A stretch of 64,000 nt of DNA from Hyphomicrobiales bacterium (GTDB lineage Bacteria; Pseudomonadota; Alphaproteobacteria; Rhizobiales; Rhizobiaceae), in NCBI GenBank assembly GCA_003963455.1, contig RXJA01000163.1:1-64000 (forward strand). The letters run 5' to 3'. The position numbers were made by a program, and so were the translations under genes. Positions 54,631 through 63,014 of the stretch are shown piece by piece; the stretch's first letter is position 1; each line of letters opens with the position of its first letter. The notes beneath the pieces are model-generated. The model saw nothing but the letters and a program-made list of their open reading frames with translations. It had not been told where the DNA came from and did not search any database.

Positions 54631-54925
54631 GACTGGCTCGCGTCCCCGCGGCTTTCTTGGCTGATGCCGATCGTTCGGCTGCCGGACGGTTTGCTGAAGC
54701 TGCGGCGCCTGACTTTCCACCTTTATGGGCGGCGGGGTTGCCGGTGCGCTTGCCACGACCCGAGCCGCCTTCCTTCCTGCCGCCACCGTCATCCTTGTTG
54801 ACGGTCGCCCAAGCGCGCCGCTCGGCTTCCTTTTCCGAGACGCCGCGCTTCTCGTAGCCTTCGGCGATATGATCGGCTTTTCGTTCCTGCTTGTCGGTAT
54901 ATTTGGATTTGTCGCCGCGTGCCAT
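54608..54925 (-). CDS. Small basic 'plasmid stabilisation'-annotated protein
   Basis: The 105-aa protein has a conserved N half (KYTDKQERKADHIAEGYEKR, then SEKEAERRAWATVNK). A low-complexity Gly/Arg/Ser/Ala tail follows. Proteins with this N half are widely annotated as plasmid-stabilisation proteins on thin evidence; they look like small hydrophilic nucleic-acid-associated or stress proteins. AGGAG precedes the ATG. It follows the next-upstream gene by nine bases. Confidence 0.75.
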   Translation of the reverse strand: MARGDKSKYTDKQERKADHIAEGYEKRGVSEKEAERRAWATVNKDDGGGRKEGGSGRGKRTGNPAAHKGGKSGAAASANRPAAERSASAKKAAGTRASHEHRSSH

Positions 54926-54934
54926 GGCTTGCTC

Positions 54935-55132
54935 CTATCTGTTCCGCTTCGTTTTCATGGCATCGCCGAGATCGCGCTTGTCGGGATTTTTCAGGTTTTC
55001 ACCGGCGGCGTCCCGGTCCTCTTCAGGATCGTCCTTCGCTGGCAGATATCCGCGCGGCCGATTTTCCGGCGGGCCCTCCCAGCGTGGTTTCTGCTCGTCA
55101 GTGCCCGGCGGGCCGTTCCTTTGAGTAGTCAT
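54935..55132 (-). CDS. Small hydrophilic protein, 65 aa, unknown function
   Basis: Rich in Pro, Glu, Asp, Arg and Gly (GPPGTDEQKPRWEGPPENRP, DDPEEDRDAAGENLKNPDKR), without hydrophobic segments; likely disordered. AGGAGAC lies upstream of the ATG at 55132, and an EcfG-type promoter lies 63 bases further upstream. It is the first gene of a short operon with the 'plasmid stabilisation' gene. Confidence 0.65.
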   Translation of the reverse strand: MTTQRNGPPGTDEQKPRWEGPPENRPRGYLPAKDDPEEDRDAAGENLKNPDKRDLGDAMKTKRNR

Positions 55133-55194
55133 TTTGGGTCTCCTGATCGCGGTGCTCAAATGCGGTCGTGCAGGCACCTGCTGGTGAAAAGTCT

Positions 55195-55219
55195 AACCGG
55201 CAGAAAGAGAAACGGTTCC
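55195..55219 (-). promoter_or_regulatory. EcfG-type promoter, minus strand, before the small-protein operon
   Basis: GGAAC (55219-55215), 16-base spacer, GGTT (55198-55195). It is back-to-back with the plus-strand promoter at 55281. Confidence 0.6.
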
Positions 55220-55280
55220 CACTTGCTGACGCAGAGCAGAGCAGGTTCCAGGCAACCCGAGCGTTATTCGCTTGCTAGGA

Positions 55281-55305
55281 GGAACAAAGCGGTTGGTCTT
55301 TGGTT
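55281..55305 (+). promoter_or_regulatory. EcfG-type promoter before the DUF4142 gene
   Basis: GGAAC (55281-55285), 16-base spacer, GGTT (55302-55305), 24 bases before the ATG at 55330, with AGGAG in between. Confidence 0.6.
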
Positions 55306-55329
55306 GGGCCAGCATCACAGGAGATGAGT

Positions 55330-55863
55330 ATGACCCGCTTGACCTTCACCCTTGCCGGGGCCCTTCTCGGCACATCGGCTTGGGCCAAGACCGACACGCC
55401 TGCCCCGTCCACGACGGAAAAGACCGGCGTCAATTCCGTGCTGGGCGTTGCGCCGTCCACGCAGGATTTCGTGACCGAGGCGGCAACCAGCGACATGTTC
55501 GAGATTGCGTCGATCAAACTCGCGCTGGAGCGCTCCGACGACGCGACGAAGGCCTTCGCCCAGCAGATGGTGACCGATCATGAGAAGACCACGTCCGACC
55601 TCAAGGGTTTGGTGATCCGCGGCAAGGTGCAGGCCACGCTGCCGACGGGCATGACGGACAGGCAGCTGTCGACGCTCAATGATCTCAAGGCGCTGCAAGG
55701 CGCCGAGTACCGTTCGATTCAGGTCGACGCCCACAAGGATGCGGTCGATCTTTTCAAGCGCTACGGCGATGGCGGCGAGCAGGCGGACCTTAAGGCCTGG
55801 GCAGCGGCGACGCTTCCTCATCTCCAGCATCATCTGGATATGGCCAACGGCCTCAACAAGTAA
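55330..55863 (+). CDS. DUF4142 (ferritin-like) secreted protein
   Basis: The 177-aa protein has a signal peptide (MTRLTFTLAGALLGTSAWA) and a DUF4142 helical bundle: DFVTEAATSDMFEIASIKLA, AFAQQMVTDHEKTTSDLKGL, LHQHHLD-like end (PHLQHHLDMAN). It is predicted periplasmic and possibly metal-binding through conserved Glu/His; common in stress regulons of rhizobia. AGGAG lies seven bases upstream of the ATG at 55330; the ATG at 55324 is less well spaced. Confidence 0.82.
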   Translation: MTRLTFTLAGALLGTSAWAKTDTPAPSTTEKTGVNSVLGVAPSTQDFVTEAATSDMFEIASIKLALERSDDATKAFAQQMVTDHEKTTSDLKGLVIRGKVQATLPTGMTDRQLSTLNDLKALQGAEYRSIQVDAHKDAVDLFKRYGDGGEQADLKAWAAATLPHLQHHLDMANGLNK

Positions 55864-55882
55864 ATCCCTGGAGCAAGCAGCA

Positions 55883-55903
55883 AGCCGCCTCGTCAAGGCG
55901 GCT
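55883..55903 (+). terminator. Hairpin between DUF4142 and TPP-enzyme genes
   Basis: Perfect 8-bp stem AGCCGCCT/AGGCGGCT with loop CGTCA, followed by CGTGCTTTG. The T tract is poor, so it may be a partial terminator or mRNA-stabilising stem. Confidence 0.45.
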
Positions 55904-55934
55904 CGTGCTTTGCCTGTGTGATCGGAGTTCCATC

Positions 55935-57722
55935 ATGGCCAAAACTGTCGGCGACTTCCTGGTGTCGCGGCTCCACAGCTGGGGCGTGCGAAGAATGTTC
56001 GGCTATCCCGGCGACGGCATCAATGGCGTCTTCGGAGCGCTGGCCCGGGCTGAAGACAAGATCGAGTTCATTCAGGCGAGGCACGAAGAAATGGCCGCGT
56101 TCATGGCGTCGGCTTACGCCAAGTTCAGCGGTGAGCTTGGCGTCTGCATCGCCACGTCCGGGCCGGGCGCAACCCACCTGGTCACCGGTCTCTACGATGC
56201 GCGCATGGATCACCAGCCGGTCCTTGCCATCGTCGGCCAGCAGGCGCGCGCGGCAATCGGCGGCAACTACCAGCAGGAGGTCGACCTGGCGGCGCTGTTC
56301 AAGGATGTTGCCGGCGAGTTCGTCCATCAGGCTGCTGTGCCGGCACAGGTCCGCCACCTCGTTGACCGGGCGGTGCGGATTGCCTTGGCAAGGCGGACCG
56401 CTACCGCGCTGATCCTGCCGAACGACCTCCAGGAACTGCCTTACGAAGAGCCGGCGCGTATCCACGGTACGGTGCATTCCGGCGTCGGCTATCGCCGACC
56501 GAAGGTCGTTCCCCATCATAACGATCTGAAAGCCGCCGCCGACATCCTGAACAGTGGCGAACGCGCTGCGCTTCTAGTCGGCGCAGGAGCGCTCGGTGCG
56601 ACCGACGAGGTCATCGCGGTGTCGGACCGGCTGCGCGCCGGCGCCGCCAAGGCGCTTCTCGGCAAGGCAGCACTGCCCGACGCTTTGCCATGGGTGACCG
56701 GATCGATAGGCCTGCTCGGCACCGAGCCGTCATGGAAGCTGATGCAGGAATGCGACACGCTGCTGATGATCGGGTCGGGCTTTCCCTATTCCGAATTCCT
56801 GCCGAAAGACGGCCAGGCACGCGGCATCCAGATCGACATCGATCCCGCAATGATGTCGCTGCGATATCCCATGGATGTCACCCTTGTTGGCGACGCGGCG
56901 GAAACGCTCGACGCGTTGCTGCCGCTGCTCAAGCAGAAACGGTCTCGCGACTGGCGCGGCGAGATCGAGGGGAATGTGAAGGAATGGTGGAAGCTGCTCG
57001 GCAAGCGCGCCCACGCCAAGGCCAATCCTGTCAACCCGCAGCTTGTCGCCTGGGAGCTTTCCACTCGTCTGCCGGACGACGTCATCCTCACCAGCGACTC
57101 CGGTTCCTGCGCCAACTGGTACGCGCGCGACGTACAGATCCGGCAAGGCATGATGTGCTCGCTGTCGGGCGGCCTCGCCTCCATGGGCGCCGCAGTCCCT
57201 TACGCGATCGCAGCCAAGTTCGCACATCCCAATCGGCCAGTGGTCGGACTGGTCGGTGATGGCGCCATGCAGATGAACAACATGGCCGAGCTGATTACCG
57301 TACAGAAATACTGGAGGAACTGGACGGATCCCCGTTTCGTCATCTGCGTCTACAACAACGAAGACCTCAACCAGGTCACCTGGGAACAGCGTGTGATGGA
57401 AGGGGATCCGAAGTTCGAAGCGTCACAGCGCATTCCCGACGTGCCCTATCACCGTTTCGCGGAGCTCATCGGCCTGAAAGGCATCTTCGTCGATCGTCCC
57501 AGCGATCTTGGCCAGGCCTGGGACGATGCGTTGTTCTCCGACAGACCGGTCGTGCTCGAGGTCAAAACCGACCCCGAAATTCCGCCACTGCCACCGCACT
57601 TCACCCTCAAACAGGTCAAGAATTTCGCCACAGCGCTTGCCAAAGGTGACCCCAGCGAGGCGAAATTCGTCGGTGGTACGGTCAGGCAGGTCTTGAGTTC
57701 GGTATTGCCGGGTTCCGATTAG
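55935..57722 (+). CDS. Thiamine-diphosphate-dependent enzyme, pyruvate oxidase/acetolactate-synthase-like
   Basis: The 595-aa protein has the three-domain POX/AHAS layout. The PYR domain has catalytic Glu in ARHEEMAAFMASAYAKFSG and SGPGATHLVTGLYDARMDHQ. The middle domain is about 190-340. The PP domain has the ThDP motif VVGLVGDGAMQMNNMAELIT, then NNEDLNQVTWEQR. Residues are consistent with a pyruvate-using enzyme (YdaP/PoxB-like); acetate production under stress is a reasonable guess. GGAG precedes the ATG at 55935. It is probably read from the DUF4142 promoter through the hairpin. Confidence 0.88.
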   Translation: MAKTVGDFLVSRLHSWGVRRMFGYPGDGINGVFGALARAEDKIEFIQARHEEMAAFMASAYAKFSGELGVCIATSGPGATHLVTGLYDARMDHQPVLAIVGQQARAAIGGNYQQEVDLAALFKDVAGEFVHQAAVPAQVRHLVDRAVRIALARRTATALILPNDLQELPYEEPARIHGTVHSGVGYRRPKVVPHHNDLKAAADILNSGERAALLVGAGALGATDEVIAVSDRLRAGAAKALLGKAALPDALPWVTGSIGLLGTEPSWKLMQECDTLLMIGSGFPYSEFLPKDGQARGIQIDIDPAMMSLRYPMDVTLVGDAAETLDALLPLLKQKRSRDWRGEIEGNVKEWWKLLGKRAHAKANPVNPQLVAWELSTRLPDDVILTSDSGSCANWYARDVQIRQGMMCSLSGGLASMGAAVPYAIAAKFAHPNRPVVGLVGDGAMQMNNMAELITVQKYWRNWTDPRFVICVYNNEDLNQVTWEQRVMEGDPKFEASQRIPDVPYHRFAELIGLKGIFVDRPSDLGQAWDDALFSDRPVVLEVKTDPEIPPLPPHFTLKQVKNFATALAKGDPSEAKFVGGTVRQVLSSVLPGSD

Positions 57723-57771
57723 CTCGGCGCAGTCTCAATGACCGTCTTCGCGGACGCATGGCCAGGAAGTG

Positions 57772-58068
57772 CTATTCCTTCACATAGGCCCCGGGCTGGC
57801 GGCCCGCTTTCGGCGCCTTGGCGTCTTTCGAATGTTCGGAGACGGAAGGCCCGGCCCCGGACGTCTTTTCTGTCGAGGGGCTGGGCGTCGGCTGCCGCTG
57901 TCGATCGCTCTGATGGGTCCGGTCCTCTACTTCTCCGGCCGGCCGTGTCAGACCCATGTCTCCGGCCGGCTTCTTGTTGGCGGCGGCTTCTTGCGAGAAG
58001 TCGTCGTTCGGATCGGGGCGGGCCTTAGTCGCGGGCTTTCGCGCGCCGCTTTCGTATTCGGTGGGCAT
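57772..58068 (-). CDS. Small hydrophilic protein, 98 aa, unknown function
   Basis: Composition is Lys/Ala/Pro/Ser/Asp-rich (TEYESGARKPATKARPDPND, EKTSGAGPSVSEHSKDAKAP), with no hydrophobic segment; it resembles disordered stress proteins. GGAGAAG lies upstream of the ATG at 58068 and an EcfG-type promoter is 28 bases upstream. Confidence 0.6.
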   Translation of the reverse strand: MPTEYESGARKPATKARPDPNDDFSQEAAANKKPAGDMGLTRPAGEVEDRTHQSDRQRQPTPSPSTEKTSGAGPSVSEHSKDAKAPKAGRQPGAYVKE

Positions 58069-58095
58069 CGTTCTTCTCCGTTGTCACTCAACGGT

Positions 58096-58120
58096 AACAT
58101 CGCTTTCGGCTCGTTGTTCC
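58096..58120 (-). promoter_or_regulatory. EcfG-type promoter before a 98-aa protein
   Basis: On the minus strand GGAAC (58120-58116), 16-base spacer, TGTT (58099-58096). Confidence 0.55.
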
Positions 58121-58289
58121 GATGGCCAGCCCCTCGATGATGCTAGCCCTGGAAACACCGAACCGTGCTGGCCGACCCACAGGCAATTTCTGAATGGACG
58201 ACAGGAACATCCGCGCATGACCGCTGTTGTTTCCGGCAGGAGGACATCCGACGTGGCGAACGACAAGAGCAATGCCGGCGCAGAAGGCA

Positions 58290-58710
58290 GGGAGCACATG
58301 CAGGGGATGAAGAGGTCCCGCCGGCGCGTATAGCCATTCACGCGAGGCAAGCAATCGTCCATCACGATAAAAGGCAGCCGCTCTTTGCTCGCGGCGCGAA
58401 CTTTTCAGGCGCACCATAAAGCCGATCGAGACATAGAACTTGTCCGGAAATCCCTTATCGGCATAGCCGATGGACATGCCGCATTTTCTTCGCAGAACGA
58501 TCGCACCACGCCTCTGGTCTTCGAAAATGTCTCGGGGTTCGCACCCGTCCATCTCACTTCGTCCGGCCTATAGCCGACCCAGATGGTGAGCGGGCTGCCG
58601 ATCGCCCGACGGCAATGGTCATCGTGATAGAAGCAGATCCAGAACGGCTCTCCAACAAATTCTGCTGAAATCCTGCCGCAAAAACAGCGACCTCGCTCGA
58701 CACGGCTCAT
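58290..58710 (-). pseudogene. GFA-family zinc protein, frameshifted
   Basis: From ATG 58710: MSRVERGRCFCGRISAEFVG, FYHDDHCRRAIGSPLTIWVG and RSFCEE are in frame. Homology then continues in another frame as CGMSIGYADKGFPDKFYVSI (shift in an A-run near 58488), and in a third as CLPRVNGYTRRRDLFIP (near 58350). The GFA Cys pattern is complete only across frames. A paralogue of the intact GFA gene at 47.8 kb. It is non-functional unless the shifts are sequence errors. Confidence 0.75.
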
Positions 58711-58744
58711 CGACTGCCTGGCCTCTCGGAAAAGGCATGACGGT

Positions 58745-59362
58745 TTAGTCTTTAGCCACACCCGGATAGGTGCTGCCCGCCAACATCTTGGCGAGATGAA
58801 CAGCGTTGGACGCCGCCATCTCGATCGCTTCGCCGACCTTGTCGGGGGTCTTGGGCAGGTCGACATAGTTCACATTGCCCATCGCCTCTCCCACCCAGTA
58901 CACGCCGGCGTTGGCGGGCACGGTGAAGCCGACGTCGTTCAGCGCCTGATAGCATTCGGCATGGCAATGATGGGCGCCATCCTCGTTGCCGACGATGGCA
59001 ACAAGGGCCACCTTGCCGGCCGCCGGCATGCGGCCCTTGTCGTCGGTCTCGTCGAGAAAAGCATCCATCCTTTCCATGACGCGGTTGGCAACGCTGCAAG
59101 GCTGACCAAGCCAAATCGGCGTACCGAGAATGAAAATATCGGCGGCAAGGATTTTCTCACGCAGCTTCGGCCAGTCGTCACCCTTGCCCATGTCCGAAAG
59201 AACGCCAGGCTTGATGTCGTGATCCAGAGCCCGAACGATCTCGCCCTTCACTCCGCGGCTTTCAAATGCGGAGAACAGATCGGAGAGAATCTTGTCGGTC
59301 GAGGATTTCTCCTTGTCGTCCGAGGCTTTCAGCGAACAATTGAGGGCGAATGCGGTAAGCAT
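58745..59362 (-). CDS. Flavodoxin-like NAD(P)H-dependent FMN reductase family protein
   Basis: The 205-aa protein has the flavodoxin-like fold of the WrbA/NADPH-dependent FMN reductase type: AFALNCSLKAS near the start, then ADIFILGTPIWLGQPCSVAN (FMN-binding loop), ALVAIVGNEDGAHHCHAECY, and GFTVPANAGVYWVG. AAGGA lies upstream of the ATG. It is probably a quinone or flavin reductase; the context of stress genes fits. Confidence 0.85.
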   Translation of the reverse strand: MLTAFALNCSLKASDDKEKSSTDKILSDLFSAFESRGVKGEIVRALDHDIKPGVLSDMGKGDDWPKLREKILAADIFILGTPIWLGQPCSVANRVMERMDAFLDETDDKGRMPAAGKVALVAIVGNEDGAHHCHAECYQALNDVGFTVPANAGVYWVGEAMGNVNYVDLPKTPDKVGEAIEMAASNAVHLAKMLAGSTYPGVAKD

Positions 59363-59381
59363 CTTTTTTCCTTATGCGTGA

Positions 59382-59669
59382 CTATAAGGGTCGGCCGGAG
59401 CGCATCACGCCCGGTTCTTCATTGGGTGGGTCGATTTCGCCTAGCGCACCATCTGCAAACACATCGGAGAAATTGACGGTAGCGATCAGATAGCCGACGG
59501 CGTCACAGACTTTGACGTGGGAGCCTGAGTGGTCGGCATCTGGAGAAGCGTTGCTAGCCGCCTTCGCCAATTCGACGGCCCTTGGGCTCGCCAGGTCGAC
59601 GCTCGCAAGATCCTCCTCGATTATATTGGACCGACCGCCGGCGATCATCTCAAACCGAAAACTGGGCAT
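59382..59669 (-). CDS. DUF6894-like small protein
   Basis: The 95-aa protein has the rhizobial pattern of an N-terminal strand pair (MPSFRFEMIAGGRSNIIEED), DLASPRAVELAKAAS and a second half with HVKVCDAVGYLIATVNFSD. This resembles DUF6894 proteins (function unknown). GTAGGGG lies before the ATG. No EcfG-type site was found upstream. Confidence 0.65.
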   Translation of the reverse strand: MPSFRFEMIAGGRSNIIEEDLASVDLASPRAVELAKAASNASPDADHSGSHVKVCDAVGYLIATVNFSDVFADGALGEIDPPNEEPGVMRSGRPL

Positions 59670-59739
59670 TGTTTTCCCCTACAGGAGCAATGGGATCAAA
59701 CATTCGACGACCGCAAATCCCGGACACATCCTCAAGAGA

Positions 59740-59919
59740 TCATTTGTCCTTCTTGATCGGAAAGGTCGCGTCCCCGTCCTTCTTTCCCGAGATGACACGT
59801 GGATCAGCACTTACAACGCCGTCGTTCTTGCCGCCCTTGTGACGTTTCTCGGACTGGGCTTCGGCATCGCGTTCGGCAGCGCAAGCCGATTTCGAGCGTG
59901 CAGTCGATTGGTCTTTCAT
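59740..59919 (-). CDS. Small basic hydrophilic protein, 59 aa
   Basis: ATG 59919 to TGA 59740, preceded by AGGAAG at a good distance. The product begins MKDQSTARSKSACAAERDAE, continues with a Lys/Gly-rich KRHKGGKNDG and ends PIKKDK. It is disordered-looking, like the other small genes of this neighbourhood. Real translation is plausible because of the ribosome-binding site and the absence of other features in this gap. Confidence 0.5.
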   Translation of the reverse strand: MKDQSTARSKSACAAERDAEAQSEKRHKGGKNDGVVSADPRVISGKKDGDATFPIKKDK

Positions 59920-59930
59920 CGCGCATCTTC

Positions 59931-60133
59931 CTATTGCTTCGGCGCGGCGGGCTGAGCGGGATGGACTCCCTGCTGATCACCGCCGGTGCTCGTTGTAGCG
60001 GTCGGGTCCCTGTCGACTTGCGGGTTTTGATCCGGCGGCTGATTGCTCACCGCGTTCGTGTTCGAGCCATCGACGCGTTGTCGCTGCATCCTGCGATGAG
60101 GCCTGCGACCAATATCAAAGCCGATCGTTTCAT
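59931..60133 (-). pseudogene. Small lipoprotein gene with an internal frameshift
   Basis: From ATG 60133 (AAGGAA upstream) the frame gives MKRSALILVAGLIAGC, a perfect lipoprotein signal with lipobox LIAGC, then ends within 14 codons. The next frame continues GSNTNAVSNQPPDQNPQVDR and ends GGDQQGVHPAQPAAPKQ. This is related to the tail of the membrane protein at 50916-51251. One base gained or lost near 60070 would restore a single ~66-aa lipoprotein. Confidence 0.6.
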
Positions 60134-60154
60134 GAGTGCGTTCCTTTAGCGCTG

Positions 60155-60179
60155 AACTGTCGCGGCGAAGGAATGTTCC
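60155..60179 (-). promoter_or_regulatory. EcfG-type promoter before the broken lipoprotein gene
   Basis: On the minus strand GGAAC (60179-60175), 16-base spacer, AGTT (60158-60155), 22 bases before the ATG at 60133. Confidence 0.5.
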
Positions 60180-60217
60180 CAAAGAGCGATCGCCGGCCGC
60201 CGGCAGATCGGCGCAAC

Positions 60218-60243
60218 GGAACCTGCCGGCCGCTCTCCACGTT
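60218..60243 (+). promoter_or_regulatory. EcfG-type promoter immediately before the iron-permease-like gene
   Basis: GGAAC (60218-60222), 17-base spacer, CGTT (60240-60243), an exact consensus match. The -10 element ends only 4-7 bases before the ATGs at 60248 and 60251, so the transcript would be leaderless or start at the codon. Confidence 0.55.
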
Positions 60244-60247
60244 CGTG

Positions 60248-60583
60248 ATGATGTTCAAACACGCGTTTCGAGAAGCCCTCACTCAAGGCGGCGTCTTCAC
60301 CTCCCGGCCGTCGGCTTTTCTGATCCTTGCAGCCTTTACAGTCGGCTGGGTCATCTTCGAACCGGAGACGTTCGATTGGCACGGCGTGGCGACGCTGGTC
60401 ACATGGGCCATGACACTCTTCATTCAACGCGCCGAGCATCGCGACACCCAGGCCCTGCAGGCGAAGATGGACGAGCTCATCCGCGCAACCAGCGCAGCGA
60501 GCGACGACGTCGCCGGGATCGACGACAAGGAACCGGAAGAGATCGAAAAGGAGAGGTCTGCTGCTCGTGGGCAGGCGGGCTAA
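60248..60583 (+). CDS. Low-affinity iron permease-like small membrane protein
   Basis: The 111-aa protein reads FKHAFREALTQGGVFTSRPS, AFLILAAFTVGWVIFEPETF and DWHGVATLVTWAMTLFIQRA, then HRDTQALQAKMDELIRA, matching the low-affinity iron permease family. There are two hydrophobic helices and a charged C-terminal helix. Bacterial members are small and their transport role is unproved. Starts at 60248 and 60251 are equivalent; no Shine-Dalgarno is visible. Confidence 0.75.
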   Translation: MMFKHAFREALTQGGVFTSRPSAFLILAAFTVGWVIFEPETFDWHGVATLVTWAMTLFIQRAEHRDTQALQAKMDELIRATSAASDDVAGIDDKEPEEIEKERSAARGQAG

Positions 60584-60621
60584 ACACCAGCGCTTCTCGT
60601 CGCCTCCCCCTGCGAGCATGC

Positions 60622-62210
60622 TCAAGCGAGAAGTTGCTCGATCCTGATCGGCAGGTCGCGGATGCGTTTGCCGTCGCGTGGTAGACCGCGCTGGCGACGG
60701 CGGAGGCAGTGCCGACATTGCCCATTTCGACCAGCGCCGGCCGGGTTGACCGCGTTGTCGACCTCCGGCACCAGGATCACCTGCAGATCCTTGATGTCGG
60801 CATTGACCGGCACGAGATAGTCTTTCAGGTCGCGATTGACGTAGCGGGCGTAGCGGCTGTCGATCTCCGTCGCCTCATGCAGCGCCTGGCCGATGCCCCA
60901 GATCATCCCCGCCATTAGCTGGCCGCGCGGTGCGCGTGTTCATGATACGGCCGGCGGCGAAAACGACGATGCGCGGCACGCGGATTTCCCTGGTGTGGTC
61001 GGTTAATGCGGACTTCGACGAACTCGGCGCTGAAGCGTATTTCAATGAATCCTCGTCCTGCTCGCCGCCATGGAATTCCGGCGTGCCGGCATAAAGCTTC
61101 TTCAGCGCTTCGGGCGTCGAGCCTTTGGGCGCGAATTCGGCATATTCCTCGATCGCCCCGATCTGCATGGCTTTGAAGACATCCGATATGTTGGCTGAGG
61201 ATCCGCCCCTCGCTAGGATTTTCCCGTCGGCGAAACTCAACTGCTCATTGTGCGAGCCGGCAAGTGGTCCGTCTTTGCTCGTGGCCGCCGCGGCAAGCTT
61301 CGTACGGATCTCATCACACGCCTGCAGCACCGCCGAGCATACGCTGGCGGTCGATATGGACCCGCCTGAGACCGGCGCCGGCGGCAGGCTGCTATCGCCC
61401 ATTTCGACGCTGATCTTCTCGAGGGCCACGCCGAGCCGCTCAGACGCCATCAGTCCGGCGACGGTGCGAACACCGGTGCCAATCTCGTGCGAGCCGCATT
61501 GCAGCCGCACGTCTCCGTCGAGGGTGAGGCGCACACGCGCGGCGCATGGCGCCACCGCCGTCGGATAGATCGCCGTCGCGCAACCCATGCCGATCAGCCA
61601 GTCGCCATCGCGCATGGCGCCGACCTTCGGATCCCGCTTCGCCCAGCCGAAGGCCTCCGCCGCCTGGTCGTAGCACTTCATCAGCGAGCGGCTTGAGAAA
61701 GGTCTCCTGCCGATCGGCTCCACGCTCGGGTCGTTGACGCGACGGAATTCGACCGGATCCATTCCGAGCGCCACGGCCTTCTCATCCATGGCGTTTTCAA
61801 GCGCATAGACATAGGGCGTTTCGGGTGGCGAGCGCATGTAGCCCGGCGTGTTGCGGTCGGCCTGCACCAGCGACACATGTGTCAGCACCGCGCGTACATG
61901 CGGCCGGTGGCAGAGGTGCCGCCAACGCCGTAAGGATCGGGACGCGAGGTGACTTCCCAGCCTTCATGCGCGAAAGCGGTGATGTGGCCATCCTTGTTGG
62001 CGCCCATGCGAATATATGCGGGGTTTCGGCCCGGTATGTCTGCGTGCCTAAGGCCTGCATGCGGCTTGTCACGCAACGCACCGGCCGACCAAGCGCATCC
62101 ATCTCGACCGCGGCGGCGGCATAGGCGCTGCCGAAATCGCCGGCCTTGACGTCTTCCTTGAACATCGGGCTCTTGCCGGCCGCCGGAATGGCCTTCGTCC
62201 CGGGCAAAGA
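60622..62210 (-). pseudogene. Xanthine-dehydrogenase/aldehyde-oxidoreductase molybdenum subunit, decayed
   Basis: The pieces are in order but in several frames. FKEDVKAGDFGSAYAAAAVEMDA is followed directly by LGRPVRCVTSRMQALGTQTY, so about 110 family residues are missing between them. Then come GANKDGHITAFAHEGWEV and MRSPPETPYVYALENAMDEK, with VRLQCGSHEIGTGVRTVAGL and VEMGDSSLPPAPVSGGSIST intact for ~250 codons. The end is split (GRIMNTRTAR, AGMIWGIGQALHEATEIDSR, NVGTASAVASAVYHAT, KRIRDLPIRIEQL). The N-terminal ~100 residues are also gone. This is a dead YagR/PaoC-like molybdopterin subunit; no partner subunits are nearby. Confidence 0.8.
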
Positions 62211-62363
62211 CGCGAGCGGGCCTCGATCGGACGCCTGACGCCCGAAGCGGCGCGCTCGGGGGGAAACCAGCGCCGCCGGACCTCGAACTCCGGTTGCTGC
62301 CGGTTGTTCCCGGGGGCCGATGATGTTCGCTAATCGGCGGCTTGTAGTTTCGACGCCCGCTCT

Positions 62364-62960
62364 TCACCGCCACATCTCCAGGATGGCGTCAACCGGGGCC
62401 ACTTCTACATGCTGCGAATACCGTTTGGTGAACAGCTTCAGCATGTTCTCATAGGCTTCGTCGGATGTGCTGCATATCGCATCTTCCGCCAGGATCGTTC
62501 GATAGCCCAGGTCGATGGCGCCGAGCAACGTCGCCAGCACGCACATGTCGGCTTCGCCGCCGCTGACGATCACCTCATCGACGCCCTCGGTTTCCAGCAC
62601 CCTCCACAACTCTCCATTCAGCCAAGGTGAATAGATCGGTTTGTCGAACATGCGCGCCGGCGGCACGAAGGCGGCGAGTTCGGGCAACAGTTCGATCGCC
62701 TGCTCGCCCGCCTGCGCGATCGTCATCTGCGCCCAATGTTCGTAATATTGCTTCCACCGGCCCCGGCCGTCGCCGGCCTTCCGTGCGGGGATGAATCGGG
62801 TGAAGATCGTATTCGCCGGTCTTTTGCCGACCAGCGCCAGCACTTTCGGCAGGATGACCGGCAGCCATTCCACGGCCCAGGGGCCTGGCGGCATGAACAT
62901 CTGCTGCATGTCGACACAGATGTGGACGGCTTGCGGGGAGATCGGTTCAAACTTGCTCAA
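62364..62960 (-). CDS. Isochorismatase-family cysteine hydrolase
   Basis: The 198-aa protein carries the family's catalytic Asp in HICVDMQQMFM, a Lys in the middle region (FDKPIYSPWL) and the nucleophile Cys in GGEADMCVLATLLGAIDLGY. Family members hydrolyse amides or vinyl ethers (nicotinamidase, isochorismatase, N-carbamoylsarcosine amidase); the substrate is unknown. The start is a TTG at 62960 with GAGG upstream. It stands alone between two decayed genes. Confidence 0.82.
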   Translation of the reverse strand: MSKFEPISPQAVHICVDMQQMFMPPGPWAVEWLPVILPKVLALVGKRPANTIFTRFIPARKAGDGRGRWKQYYEHWAQMTIAQAGEQAIELLPELAAFVPPARMFDKPIYSPWLNGELWRVLETEGVDEVIVSGGEADMCVLATLLGAIDLGYRTILAEDAICSTSDEAYENMLKLFTKRYSQHVEVAPVDAILEMWR

Positions 62961-63014
62961 GACCGGCAGACCTCGTCGTGGGGGCTAACGGCTGACGAAA
63001 CGGCTGAAGTGGCT

